Shown piece by piece: positions 7,754 through 17,012 of a stretch of DNA of 64,000 nucleotides. Source of the stretch: Pedobacter indicus (GTDB lineage Bacteria > Bacteroidota > Bacteroidia > Sphingobacteriales > Sphingobacteriaceae); NCBI RefSeq assembly GCF_003449035.1, contig NZ_QRGB01000001.1, forward strand, positions 2,790,001 to 2,854,000, read 5' to 3'. Under the pieces are notes generated by a model. That model did not search any database, was not told the DNA's origin, and saw nothing but the letters and a program-made list of their open reading frames with translations. Position 1 is the stretch's first letter. Each line of letters begins with the position of its first letter. The translations under genes were made by a program, and so were the position numbers.

Positions 7754-9274
7754 TTATTTTGTACCACCATATTCTTTGTTCTGTTCCAATTGCGTATTAT
7801 CCAACTCCAACAAAGGAATCGGCAATACTTCATGCTTACCTGCCACAAAACCACGATCACCCAGGGCAGCCGCTGCATCGCCCCAACGCACAAGATCAAA
7901 CCAGCGATGACCTTCGCCCGCCAATTCAATACGGCGCTCACGTTTTATATTATCTAGCGTCGCAGCTACAGCACCCAATCCAACTCGTGCACGAACAGCA
8001 TTCAACAAAGCAGCAGCACGAGCCGTATTTCCACCTCCTCTAACAATGGCTTCTGCTTCTAACAAATAAGTGTCCGCCAAACGAATATCATACATGTTTT
8101 GAGGGAAATTCAGCTCAAACGACCCAGCACCTGTCCACCGATCCGATTCCCGTCCGGCAAACTTCTCAAGAAAATAACCCGTATCCATATAACCCGGCGT
8201 ATAGCTTGCTTTGCCTTCCGCTTCCAATTGGTGCATATCAATAATGGTATATGGATAGCGTGGATCGCCTTTCATAAGCTCTGCCAAATCCTCAGTAATT
8301 GGCAAGAAACTCCATCCCGACACATAATCCGGCGCACCCGGACCGGCAGAATAGCCACGCGGGCCAACCATGATATTCAGCACATTTCCTTCTGTACAGT
8401 CGATACAGCCCCAATCACCGACAGATGTATTGGTGAATGATAATTCTAAAATCGATTCGCTGTTAAACTTGTTATCTACAGCGAATAAATCGCTAAAATC
8501 ATCTAGCAAGCGGTAACCGTATTGACTGGTTCCTCCTGGCTCACCGTTCACATCAGCCAGTTGTGCAGCCGCCTCCGAAAATTTCTCTTGTTGTAAATAT
8601 ACCTTTCCTAACAGAGCCTTAGCCGTACCTTCTGATACTCTTCCAGCCTCCGTGCCCGCCGCTACTTTAGTTGGTAAATTTGCTAAAGAAGCCGTTAAGT
8701 CGCTTTCAATAAAGGCATAGATTTCTTGCGGACTTGCCTGAACAACCTCATAAAGCTCATTACCTTGTAACGGATGATCGATTAAAGGGATATTCCGAAA
8801 ATACCGAATCAGGTCGAAATAAAAATATGCACGCAAGAACCTTGCTTCTGCCTCAAAACGTGCTTTCTCGTTTTCATCCATTGAGATATCAGGCAACTTG
8901 GAAAGCAGGATATTCGCCCGGTTAATTCCCATAAAGTTCCTTCTCCACAAATCCTCTTGCGGACCAACCGCTGCGTCCAGATCATAGCTGGACCAAGCCT
9001 GGATATTCGGTATATCCGATGAACCTCCTCCACCGGCATAATGATCATCAGAAGCCGCTGAAGTCGCCAATACCTTGGTAATGTACGAAGGACTCTGGTA
9101 GCCCAGGACATCGTAAACGGCAACCAGACCGTTGTAAGCTTCCTGTCGGTTACGGTAATAATTATCCTCCAGATCGGTACCTTTTGGTTTAAGCTCTAAG
9201 AAACTGTCGCTGCATGCCTGTAGTCCGAACAGAACCAAACACGCAATTATTGATGTATATATATACTTTTTCAT
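7754..9274 (-). CDS. SusD/RagB family outer-membrane nutrient-binding lipoprotein
   Basis: A 506-residue lipoprotein (Cys21, FGLQAC) directly after susC. SusD hallmarks are present: the N-terminal DSFLELKPKG, the TPR-like helical region RANILLSKLPDISMDENE with AEARFLRAYFYFDLIRYF, and the C-terminal LLNAVRARVG, RRIELAGEGHRWFDLVRWG and KHEVLPIP-LELDNT. SusD acts as the hinged lid on the SusC transporter and captures the oligosaccharide. Genes before and after are 11 and 10 bp away, so this is one operon. The sugar cannot be read from the protein; the GH16 and GH5 neighbours point to beta-glucan. Confidence 0.96.
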   Translation of the reverse strand: MKKYIYTSIIACLVLFGLQACSDSFLELKPKGTDLEDNYYRNRQEAYNGLVAVYDVLGYQSPSYITKVLATSAASDDHYAGGGGSSDIPNIQAWSSYDLDAAVGPQEDLWRRNFMGINRANILLSKLPDISMDENEKARFEAEARFLRAYFYFDLIRYFRNIPLIDHPLQGNELYEVVQASPQEIYAFIESDLTASLANLPTKVAAGTEAGRVSEGTAKALLGKVYLQQEKFSEAAAQLADVNGEPGGTSQYGYRLLDDFSDLFAVDNKFNSESILELSFTNTSVGDWGCIDCTEGNVLNIMVGPRGYSAGPGAPDYVSGWSFLPITEDLAELMKGDPRYPYTIIDMHQLEAEGKASYTPGYMDTGYFLEKFAGRESDRWTGAGSFELNFPQNMYDIRLADTYLLEAEAIVRGGGNTARAAALLNAVRARVGLGAVAATLDNIKRERRIELAGEGHRWFDLVRWGDAAAALGDRGFVAGKHEVLPIPLLELDNTQLEQNKEYGGTK

Positions 9275-9285
9275 TGTGTTCTTTG

Positions 9286-12200
9286 TTAAAATGTTACGTT
9301 AAGACCAACCATAAACGACCTAGCTTGCGGATAGATACCGCGGTCGATACTTAAGATTCCGCCCCCTATTTCCGGATCAAAACCAGAATATTTGGTCAGC
9401 GTAAACAGGTTTTCTGACATCACATAGATTCGGGCTTTCTGAAGACCGATCTGATTGGTCCACAATGAAGGAACCGTATATCCCAGTTGTAAAGTTTTCA
9501 GACGGAAGAAATCACCATCCTCCAGATAGAAGTCTGACGGATTCGCAAAGTTATTGTTCGGGTCATTATCACTTAACCTCGGATAGCTACTGGACGAACC
9601 AGCACCTGTCCAACGTCCCAATGCCTTTGTCGAATAATTCGCATTGTTGATGTCCAGTCGTCTCAATCCCTGAAAAATCTTATTTCCGGCAACACCCTGA
9701 CCGAATACCACGGCATCAAAACCTTTGTAGGCTACATTCAGCGTAAAACCAAATGCCCAGGTTGGCGTTGGATCACCAATAAAGGTTCTATCATCTCCGT
9801 CGATCATTCCATCGTTGTTTAAATCCGCCCATTTAAAGTCGCCCGGACGCGCATCGGGCTGAATCAAGCCACCGTCAGCGTTCGTGTAAGCATCGATCTC
9901 CGCTTGTGTCTGAAAGATACCCATGGTTTCGAAACCATAAAATGAATTAAATGGCTGACCCACCATGGTCCGCGTGATGTTGTAGCTGGAAGCCTGGAAG
10001 CTCGCACCATTGATAAAACTTACACCCGCACCGATGTTGGTCACTTCGTTACGCACATAAGAAGCATTTCCGTTCAATGAGAAATCCACTTCGCCCCAAC
10101 GGTTGTTGTAACCGACCTCCAGTTCCACACCCGTATTTTTCATATCCGCTACGTTGGCAGCCGGATTGCCGATGGCGCCAACATAGAACGGAATACGTGG
10201 ATTTTGCAGAATCCCGTTAGTTTTCTTATTGTACCAGTCGAACGTCACACTCACGCGGTTCAAAAAGGTCATATCAAAACCGATATTCGCCTGGCTTGTT
10301 TCTTCCCATTTCAGATCAGGGTTCGACGGTGCATTCGGACTATAGCCTACGGTATACATATCTGTCAGACCGATGGTATAATTTCGTCCGCCACCTACTG
10401 TTGAGATGTAAGCGAAATCTCCGATATTGTCATTACCAACCACACCGTATCCACCGCGGAACTTTAGCATATCAATTGCATCCACATCAGCCAGGAAGTC
10501 CTCTTTCGAAGCCACCCAACCCAAAGAGAATGAAGGGAATACCCCATACTTATTATTCGATCCGAACCGGGATGATCCGTCGCGACGGATCAGGGCTTCC
10601 ACCAGATATTTCTCCTGATAGTTATAATTAACACGAGCAAAAAGAGATGATACCGTATGTCCTGCATTTTCATAACCGTACGAGTTACGTTGATCCGTCG
10701 GTATATTATAATTCAATGAAGCATCGTCAAAATTATCTACCGGTATATCATAATATGTAACGCTCAAACCGGTAGCACGGTTATCGTAATACGCCCCCTG
10801 ACCTAATAAAACCTGAAAACTGTGATCTTCGATCAGTCGTGAATAAGATACGGTGTTCTCCAGATTCCAATCGAAACCTTTATCACGACCTCTGGTGAAA
10901 TTGTTCTGTGCATTCTGGTTGGTAGCATTCAGATAAAATACCGGCGTAAAGCTCTCACCGCCCCAATAGGACAACTTCGATCCTAAAGTCGACCGGAACG
11001 TCAATCCTTCGATCGGAGTCAATTCAGCATACACGTTTCCAACAAAATTATCCGACCATCCGTAGTTTCCTAAGCGTGTTTGCGTGTAGGCAAGCGGATT
11101 CGTCATCTCCTGGGTAACATACTGAGAAATCCCATAGGGATTTCCGAAAGCATCCCTTACAACTGCATTCGATGCGTAAGGACGGTTCGGTGAATTGATA
11201 ATATCGGGGTTTGTTTCAACCACCGGGGTTAGCGGATCCAGATTAATGGCAGCTGATAATGGCCCGCCGAACTCGCTGTTAGTATTTCCGATACCCTGAC
11301 TTCTTTCATGTGAATACCCTAGGTTCTGACCTACCTTCAACCAGTCGCTTATCTTGTGCTCTGAATTCAGACGGATATTCGTCCGTTTAAAATTCGAGAT
11401 ATCCGTCGCGATGATACCATCCTGAGACAGGAATCCAAACGATCCGTAAAAGGTCGACTTCTCATTACCACCGCTAAGGCTCAGTTCGTGGTTATGACGC
11501 TGGGCACTGCGATTGAAAATCTGCTCCTGCCAATCGGTACCCTCACCAAACTCCTGCGGATTTGCAAAAGGAAGTGCATTTCCCGCGGCTAAAGCTGACT
11601 CATTTCTCAGGGTCGCATACTCCGTTCCGTTAAGCAGGCTGAGTTTCCGCGCCGGCTCTGAAGTCCCATAATAAGCATTGTAATTGATTCGCATCGCGCC
11701 AGCCTTACCTTTTTTGGTAGTCACCAAAATTACACCAGCTGCAGCTCGCGCACCGTAGATCGCTTGCGAGGAAGCATCTTTCAGTACTTCGATCGACTCG
11801 ATATCCGACTGATTCAGGTAACTGATCCCGCCAGCATCAATCACAACACCATCCACTACCCAAAGCGGATTGTTATTACCAAATGTTGTGATACCGCGGA
11901 CGCGGATCGTTGCTGCCGAACCCGGTTGCCCGGAATTACTGGCAATCGTCAGCCCCGACGTACGCCCTTGTAATGACTGCTCAATCCGCGTCACCGGCAT
12001 ACTCTCCAAATCGGCTGCTTTAACGCTGCTAATGGCGCCAGTTACCACGCTTTTCTTCTGCGTACCGTAACCTACCACCACTACTTGCTCAAGTTCCGTT
12101 AAATCTTCGCTCAGGCTCACATTGTAAACCCCGGATGAGCTGACAGCTACTTCTTCTGTCAGCATTCCCAGCTGGCGAAATTCCAGAACAACCTCGCTTG

Positions 12201-12405
12201 CTGCAATCGTCAAGCTATACTGCCCATCAGCATCCGTGCTGGTGGAAGTCGTCCCGCCCTTGACAGAAACGGTGACTCCCGGAATTGGACTGTTGTCAGC
12301 CGCTGCGACAACCTGTCCGCTTACCTGCAAGTTCTGAGCTGAAAGCTCCAGTACCGGCAAAAGCAAGCCTAATAACATGAGTACATGTAAAAATCTCTGT
12401 TTCAT
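9286..12405 (-). CDS. SusC/RagA family TonB-dependent outer-membrane transporter
   Basis: A 1039-residue protein with a signal peptide (ending LELSAQ), a carboxypeptidase-D regulatory-like beta-sandwich at ~28-105, and the plug domain starting with VVVVGYGTQKKSVVTGAIS. Typical SusC motifs follow (TIRVRGITTFGNNNPLWVVD, IESIEVLKDASSQAIYGARA). The barrel ends in ARSFMVGLNVTF with the expected terminal aromatic residue. It imports glycan oligomers with SusD using TonB energy. It is the first gene of the operon; the regulator gene lies upstream in the same direction, separated by 222 bp with repeat motifs. Confidence 0.97.
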   Translation of the reverse strand: MKQRFLHVLMLLGLLLPVLELSAQNLQVSGQVVAAADNSPIPGVTVSVKGGTTSTSTDADGQYSLTIAASEVVLEFRQLGMLTEEVAVSSSGVYNVSLSEDLTELEQVVVVGYGTQKKSVVTGAISSVKAADLESMPVTRIEQSLQGRTSGLTIASNSGQPGSAATIRVRGITTFGNNNPLWVVDGVVIDAGGISYLNQSDIESIEVLKDASSQAIYGARAAAGVILVTTKKGKAGAMRINYNAYYGTSEPARKLSLLNGTEYATLRNESALAAGNALPFANPQEFGEGTDWQEQIFNRSAQRHNHELSLSGGNEKSTFYGSFGFLSQDGIIATDISNFKRTNIRLNSEHKISDWLKVGQNLGYSHERSQGIGNTNSEFGGPLSAAINLDPLTPVVETNPDIINSPNRPYASNAVVRDAFGNPYGISQYVTQEMTNPLAYTQTRLGNYGWSDNFVGNVYAELTPIEGLTFRSTLGSKLSYWGGESFTPVFYLNATNQNAQNNFTRGRDKGFDWNLENTVSYSRLIEDHSFQVLLGQGAYYDNRATGLSVTYYDIPVDNFDDASLNYNIPTDQRNSYGYENAGHTVSSLFARVNYNYQEKYLVEALIRRDGSSRFGSNNKYGVFPSFSLGWVASKEDFLADVDAIDMLKFRGGYGVVGNDNIGDFAYISTVGGGRNYTIGLTDMYTVGYSPNAPSNPDLKWEETSQANIGFDMTFLNRVSVTFDWYNKKTNGILQNPRIPFYVGAIGNPAANVADMKNTGVELEVGYNNRWGEVDFSLNGNASYVRNEVTNIGAGVSFINGASFQASSYNITRTMVGQPFNSFYGFETMGIFQTQAEIDAYTNADGGLIQPDARPGDFKWADLNNDGMIDGDDRTFIGDPTPTWAFGFTLNVAYKGFDAVVFGQGVAGNKIFQGLRRLDINNANYSTKALGRWTGAGSSSSYPRLSDNDPNNNFANPSDFYLEDGDFFRLKTLQLGYTVPSLWTNQIGLQKARIYVMSENLFTLTKYSGFDPEIGGGILSIDRGIYPQARSFMVGLNVTF

Positions 12406-12512
12406 AAAATGAAAATGGTTAACATGGTTTAAAAAATTAGTTCTACTCCTCCTTAGGTTAGTTCGTGGAGCACTGGAATAAAAGTAGAGAGAAAGGAAAA
12501 AAAGAAAGATTT

Positions 12513-12575
12513 TAGGCTATCTACAATAGCCCTACAAACTGGGATAACAAACAGATATTACCCCTACATTAACAC
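12513..12575 (-). promoter_or_regulatory. Candidate regulatory region of the susC operon
   Basis: About 110-170 bp upstream of susC there is an inverted repeat GGCTAT-N5-ATAGCC (about 12516-12532) and two direct CCCTACA copies about 25 bp apart. Between the copies is an imperfect palindrome (GGATAAC...TATTACC). A related ACCCCT sequence also occurs in the leader of the regulator gene near 15535. I see no clear TAnnTTTG element here. These repeats are candidates for the binding site of the LuxR-type domain of the neighbouring regulator. The remaining bases between 12406 and 12627 are AT-rich and show nothing else. Confidence 0.35.
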
Positions 12576-12627
12576 TACATGAAATTTATATCAATCTTTA
12601 TATCAGTTAATTATAAACAACCGAACA

Positions 12628-15513
12628 CTATTCTCCAACAAATTGCAATAAATAACTATGCAGATTCGTTTCCGAGTCGATTCCCAGTTTTTTGCGAAGG
12701 CGATAACGGCCAACTTCCACCCCTTTCAGCGTGATGTTCATCAGTTGGGCAATCTCTTTTGAAGACAAGTTCATCCGAAGATAGGCACAAAGTTTCAGCT
12801 CATTGGAAGTCAGGTCCGGGTGTTTCTCTTTTAGTTTGGCAAAGAAGCCCTCGTTCGCATTATTAAAATGGATGCTAAAGTTTTCCCAATCATCGTCTGC
12901 CCGTTCAGCAGCTTTCACCAATCGCATCAGTTGCTTAAAGCCAGTGGGCTCCGCACCTTCGCCATTCTTCTTTTTGATTTCTTCAATCTTGTCTTTGATT
13001 TTTGATAGTACCTCACCCCGTTGCACCAAATGCATAGTCATGCTCACCAGTTCGCGGTTTTTAAAATCCAGATCCGCCTTCAGCTTCTCATTCCGAAGCC
13101 GAACCACCTCTTTTTCCCGCTGATCCAGTTCCAATTGATGCAGATAGATCTCCTTCTCATGCTTGGCGGTCAACTTTTTCTTTTGGATTTTATAATAGTA
13201 ATAGAGAACGGTTAAGAGAACCAGTGCATAAACGATATAAGCCAAGGTGTTTGCATACCAAGCAGGTAGTACGTAAAACGAATAGGAAAGAACCTCTGAT
13301 TCGCTGCCCTTACTGTTTCTGGATTTTACATGAAAGGTATACATGCCCGGCGACAGGTTGGTATATTCTTTATCGCTCCGCTCGCTCCAGGCCGACCAGT
13401 TCTTGTCCAGGCCTTCCATCAGGTAACTGAATTCGACATTCCCCAGCTGATCATAAGGCGTGCTTGAAAAGACAAACTGAAGTGTATTCCGGCGATAACC
13501 CAACCGTGCATTCTCCTCTGGCAGATTCCCATAGCCGCCAAAAAGAAGCATCTCATTCAATTCATTGTCTAGCGCCTTCACGTTCCGCAATAGAATATCC
13601 GGCTTTGCTGTCCGCTCTTTATAGCGATTGTAATTCAGCAGGATACCGCCTTTATCGGCACCGACAAAAATATGGTCATCATCCACTGCATATACCGATT
13701 CATAACCACCTAATACTTTGCCATTTAATTCCGGAAAATAAACAATTGAATACGATGAATTTTCAGTCGGCCTAGAGAAGTCGAGCAAGCCCAGCTTCTT
13801 CTCACTAACAAACCAGATGTTGCCCAACCGATCTTCGTACATGTACTGCACCGGCACGCCTTGTAATGGCTTGTAGAGCTCAGAAGGAACCAGCTTATCG
13901 TCAGTCAGGCTGTATTCGTAAATGCCGTCTGCTGCTGAAACCAGAACACTGTTTTTGATAAAGAAAACAAAATTATTAAGCGGTGAACTCAAGCCTTCCC
14001 CAACACCATACTCCTTCTGCTTAATCACCTTTTTCCAGTCGTCCGATAAAAATAATTTAAATACCCCGCGATAGGGATGCGACACCCATACCGCGTTCTC
14101 ACGGTCGTCAAAATGAATAAAACGAAGCGATTCATTCGAACCCTCCACTGGTTGAGGGTTAGAGAACCTACCGTTTTCATAATGGATGTGCTGAAGCCCC
14201 CAATAAGTTCCTGCGATGATGGTCTGCGACGGGTAGACTCGTGATACCGGCTTAAACAGCCAGGTTCCCGGTGTTGAATAGATTTTCTCAGCCTGATACC
14301 CGCGAATATGAAATGCCCCATCTTCGTGACCCATCAACAGCTCACCATTTACCACATCTAAACCCCATACCTGACCATCCGTACCGGGCACCTTTGAGAA
14401 ACGTGATTCCGCCATTCCGATATCCCTTAAACTCTCTTGCGTAAGATCATTAGCGTACAAACCGTTGGATGTACCTATATAGAGTTTTTGTTCAAAAATA
14501 TGCATAGCATAGGTACTGATGGGATTGTCCACGTCCGGATGAATAAATTTGATCGGACTGTTAATAGCGATAAAGTCGATCCCGTCGTCCAATGCCAGCC
14601 AGACATTATCATCCCGGTCCACAAAGACATCGCGGACATTGTTTTTCTGCAATCCCTCACCGTACACATATTTCTGTCGCACTTTTCCACGCTTATCCAT
14701 TACCAACAAACCCGACGAAGTTGTACCCAAAGCAAAGAGCTCATCAGAAATCCGCTCAGCACAAAACACCCTGCTCGTCGAAAGCAAATCATCCACCTGA
14801 GTCGGCTTCTTGATCAGCTGATCGCCCACCAAATAAAAAAGACCATTCTTTAATGTAGTTACCAACAGCGTATCCCGGTTATACGGGAGCATATGCGTTA
14901 TCGGTGAGCTTTCCAGACCCGGGTGATCAGTCAGCGGTTTCCAAAAGCCGTCATCGAAAAACATCAGACCCTGTCCCTGCCCCTGCGCGTACAACCTCCC
15001 GCCAACTTCGGCCATAAACTGCCACATCCCCTTGGGCTTATCGACCGTAACCTGCTGTCCTTGATAGCGGAATATCCGGTTATTCGTCATAAAGAAAACC
15101 CCGTCGTCCACCACCTCGATACGCCAGACATCGGCAAATTCCTTTTCCGAATCCGCAATCAGCGAAACCAAAGAATGATAACGCAACTCCCCAAACTCAT
15201 TGGCTTCAAAATAACCCAACTCATCCTGCCCGCCAACAAAAACGCGATTGAGACTATCGACCGCCACCGAGCGCACAATCGTGTTGTTAGGCAAGGGATA
15301 GAGAATCCAATGATAACCATCAAAAACCATCAACCCTTCGTTATTCCCGAAATACATAATCCCATTGGCATCCTGATCTATGCTCCAGTTTTGCAATCCA
15401 CCCTTATAAACCTCATTCGAGTAATTAATGATCTGAGGTACGGCGACCGTTCGCTGCGCATAAACGGCAGGAAAAGAAGTTAATAGAAGAAGTATCAGTA
15501 AGTATCGGTTCAT
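12628..15513 (-). CDS. Membrane-spanning Y_Y_Y/beta-propeller regulator with C-terminal LuxR-type HTH
   Basis: A 961-residue protein with a signal peptide (FPAVYA), a periplasmic beta-propeller with repeated W-x-DxxGxxWF-type blades (NIWFVSEKKLGLLDF is one), then a Y_Y_Y immunoglobulin-like domain (SPGMYTFHVKSRNSKGSESE). One transmembrane helix lies at ~750-775 and a charged coiled coil at ~780-850. A LuxR/GerE-type HTH occupies the last ~65 residues (SNELKLCAYLRMNLSSKEIA, VEVGRYRLRKKLG). There is no histidine kinase or receiver, unlike hybrid two-component Sus regulators, so sensing and DNA binding sit on one chain. It lies upstream of susC in the same direction and is the likely inducer-responsive activator of the beta-glucan locus. 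Confidence 0.88.
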   Translation of the reverse strand: MNRYLLILLLLTSFPAVYAQRTVAVPQIINYSNEVYKGGLQNWSIDQDANGIMYFGNNEGLMVFDGYHWILYPLPNNTIVRSVAVDSLNRVFVGGQDELGYFEANEFGELRYHSLVSLIADSEKEFADVWRIEVVDDGVFFMTNNRIFRYQGQQVTVDKPKGMWQFMAEVGGRLYAQGQGQGLMFFDDGFWKPLTDHPGLESSPITHMLPYNRDTLLVTTLKNGLFYLVGDQLIKKPTQVDDLLSTSRVFCAERISDELFALGTTSSGLLVMDKRGKVRQKYVYGEGLQKNNVRDVFVDRDDNVWLALDDGIDFIAINSPIKFIHPDVDNPISTYAMHIFEQKLYIGTSNGLYANDLTQESLRDIGMAESRFSKVPGTDGQVWGLDVVNGELLMGHEDGAFHIRGYQAEKIYSTPGTWLFKPVSRVYPSQTIIAGTYWGLQHIHYENGRFSNPQPVEGSNESLRFIHFDDRENAVWVSHPYRGVFKLFLSDDWKKVIKQKEYGVGEGLSSPLNNFVFFIKNSVLVSAADGIYEYSLTDDKLVPSELYKPLQGVPVQYMYEDRLGNIWFVSEKKLGLLDFSRPTENSSYSIVYFPELNGKVLGGYESVYAVDDDHIFVGADKGGILLNYNRYKERTAKPDILLRNVKALDNELNEMLLFGGYGNLPEENARLGYRRNTLQFVFSSTPYDQLGNVEFSYLMEGLDKNWSAWSERSDKEYTNLSPGMYTFHVKSRNSKGSESEVLSYSFYVLPAWYANTLAYIVYALVLLTVLYYYYKIQKKKLTAKHEKEIYLHQLELDQREKEVVRLRNEKLKADLDFKNRELVSMTMHLVQRGEVLSKIKDKIEEIKKKNGEGAEPTGFKQLMRLVKAAERADDDWENFSIHFNNANEGFFAKLKEKHPDLTSNELKLCAYLRMNLSSKEIAQLMNITLKGVEVGRYRLRKKLGIDSETNLHSYLLQFVGE

Positions 15514-15556
15514 TTAGTATAATTGGCTTCGTAACTACCCCTCAAACAACGAATTT

Positions 15557-15564
15557 CAAAGATA
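15557..15564 (-). promoter_or_regulatory. Candidate -7 element of the regulator gene
   Basis: On the minus strand the bases read TATCTTTG, an exact TAnnTTTG Bacteroidota -7 element, 43 bp upstream of the start codon at 15513. No good TTTG -33 element sits about 20 bp further up, so the call is tentative. Confidence 0.35.
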
Positions 15565-15655
15565 TAAATTTTAACCCATTCCAGACGAGGGATTGAATTT
15601 TCAGAGATTTCGTCCTATTAACCTAAAAGAAATGTTATTAACTTGTTCAAGAAGA

Positions 15656-15729
15656 ACAGTGGTCAAACAGTCCTCTAACAGTCCCCTAACTGTCCTCAAG
15701 CTGTGGTAAAAGGACTGTTTGACCACTGT
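15656..15729. repeat. 19-bp perfect inverted repeat enclosing 11-bp GTCC tandem units
   Basis: ACAGTGGTCAAACAGTCCT (15656-15674) is repeated exactly as its reverse complement at 15711-15729, with a 36-base centre. Running from the left arm through the centre are 11-base units: AACAGTCCTCT, AACAGTCCCCT, AACTGTCCTCA, then the weaker AGCTGTGGTAA. It sits between the terminator of the DUF4097 gene and the promoter of the Y_Y_Y regulator. The long loop and missing T-run argue against a simple terminator. A related element lies at 32919. No open frame crosses it. Confidence 0.75.
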
Positions 15730-15782
15730 ATAACCACTGTTAAAGGAATGTACATTATAACGGAGATTAAAAAAAATGTAGA

Positions 15783-15812
15783 TTAAAATAAAAAGGGGCC
15801 ATTACGACCCCT
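15783..15812 (-). terminator. Intrinsic terminator after the DUF4097 gene
   Basis: On the minus strand the sequence reads AGGGGTC-GTAAT-GGCCCCT followed by TTTTATTTTA. The stem is 7 bp including one G-T pair, with a 5-base loop and a T-run. It begins 28 bp after the stop codon at 15840 and should end that transcript before the repeat element. Confidence 0.8.
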
Positions 15813-15839
15813 CCTTAACACATAAAACATAAAACATCA

Positions 15840-16835
15840 CTAATTAACCCGCAAGTTCACCGAACCGGCGCTGGTAGACGCGGATATTTGTTTTCCGCCA
15901 CCATTCATGCTTCCGATAAGCTTACCCTTGCTATTAGTACCTTTAAAATTATTTAGATTGTTAGCGTTCACGCGCATTCCTTTTAGATTCAGATCAGCCG
16001 CTGCATTTCGCGGGATTGTAAGATTAACCGATCCGGCGGAGGTTGATAAGTTCACATCGCCCGGCAACTTCATCAGGCTGGCTGTCACACTGCCTCCGGA
16101 TGTTGAAGCATCTAAGACACATGTAAGGCTACCCAGGTCAATGCTTCCTCCCGATGTTGAGGCATGGAGAGCTCCATCAATACGATCACCCTTGATACTC
16201 CCACCACTGGTTTTCACATCAATGTTTCCGCTCAGATTATCCAACCGGATAGAACCCCCTGATGTGGACAAGTGGATATCACCATCCAGATTATTCGCCT
16301 TGATACTACCGCCGCTGGTTTGCCCGTCAATATTACCGCGAATGTTGCTAACCGTTAGACCACCGCCGCTAGTTTTAAAATTCTGGTGACCATCAAGATT
16401 TGCAATATGAATGCTACCTCCGCTGGTTTTCAGGTTGGAGGCAACGTTTTTCCCAGTCTTCACACGAAAAGAGATATTGAGGGCATTCCGCCAGTTTCCC
16501 TGATTCTTTCTTTTAGCAAAAGCCTCAACCGTATTACCTTTCTGGGCAATGGATATTTCATAATCACGATCCAGAATTTCCTGAATTTCAGATTTTGATA
16601 GATTACGATTATTATTCGGCCGTACATGCATCTCTACCGTTGTTTCACTACCCCCGTTGCCGTCCACCTCGATAGAGCCACCCGAAGTGTTAATCGTCAG
16701 GTTTTTAACCTGCGAGCTCGAAAATTTCTTTGTCGCCATCAATACCGCATCATTCATCGTATTAAAAGCGAAGGCTGTCGAACTAACTACGAGTAGAACG
16801 AAGCCGATTATTCTTTGTTTAGCTATGGTATTCAT
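15840..16835 (-). CDS. DUF4097-type secreted protein of TSGGS beta repeats
   Basis: The start at 16835 is chosen because it gives a signal peptide (IIGFVLLVVSSTAFA); the upstream extension to 17030 covers a permease remnant and is not expected to be translated. The 331-residue protein contains about nine repeats of ~18-21 residues, each with a T-SGGS or TSAGS turn (INTSGGSIEVDG, LKTSGGSIHIANLDG, VKTSGGSIKGD). This is the DUF4097/putative auto-transporter adhesin-like beta-helix pattern. Its role is unknown; such proteins occur in the Bacteroidota envelope, often near MacB-type permeases and anti-sigma-like genes. Here a permease remnant and the paired GTTCG operator lie just upstream. A terminator follows it. 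Confidence 0.85.
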   Translation of the reverse strand: MNTIAKQRIIGFVLLVVSSTAFAFNTMNDAVLMATKKFSSSQVKNLTINTSGGSIEVDGNGGSETTVEMHVRPNNNRNLSKSEIQEILDRDYEISIAQKGNTVEAFAKRKNQGNWRNALNISFRVKTGKNVASNLKTSGGSIHIANLDGHQNFKTSGGGLTVSNIRGNIDGQTSGGSIKANNLDGDIHLSTSGGSIRLDNLSGNIDVKTSGGSIKGDRIDGALHASTSGGSIDLGSLTCVLDASTSGGSVTASLMKLPGDVNLSTSAGSVNLTIPRNAAADLNLKGMRVNANNLNNFKGTNSKGKLIGSMNGGGKQISASTSAGSVNLRVN

Positions 16836-16908
16836 TGGTTTATACCTAATTGTTTTGATAATTTGAGTATTGAATTGATTTATTGTTACAAATATTTTAT
16901 GATTTTGC

Positions 16909-16983
16909 TTATTCTGTCGCAATTGCCTTAATCGGGTTGGCCTTTGCGGCTCGAATTGCCTTGAACCAGATAGGCTTGCTATA
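16909..16983 (-). pseudogene. C-terminal remnant of a MacB/FtsX-type ABC permease
   Basis: A 24-codon minus-strand frame reads YSKPIWFKAIRAAKANPIKA then IATE and a stop. This matches the conserved C-terminus of FtsX-like permeases, which end in a WF-A--AA-ANPVKSLR-E pattern. The three complete permeases in this window end in AIANPVDSLRDE. A stop lies in frame immediately upstream, so only the tail survives. It sits 74 bp upstream of the DUF4097 start and downstream of a paired operator, consistent with deletion of a permease that once led this operon. Confidence 0.6.
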
Positions 16984-17012
16984 TTAGCTATTCTGTAAGC
17001 CATACACGATAG

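Noticed and set aside
14923-15483. 186-codon plus-strand frame opposite the Y_Y_Y regulator
   Set aside because: Fully antisense to a clear coding region; no recognisable domain.
15656-15729. CRISPR array or intrinsic terminator
   Set aside because: Units are only 11 bases without spacers, so not CRISPR. The loop is 36 bases without a T-run, and a better terminator lies at 15783.
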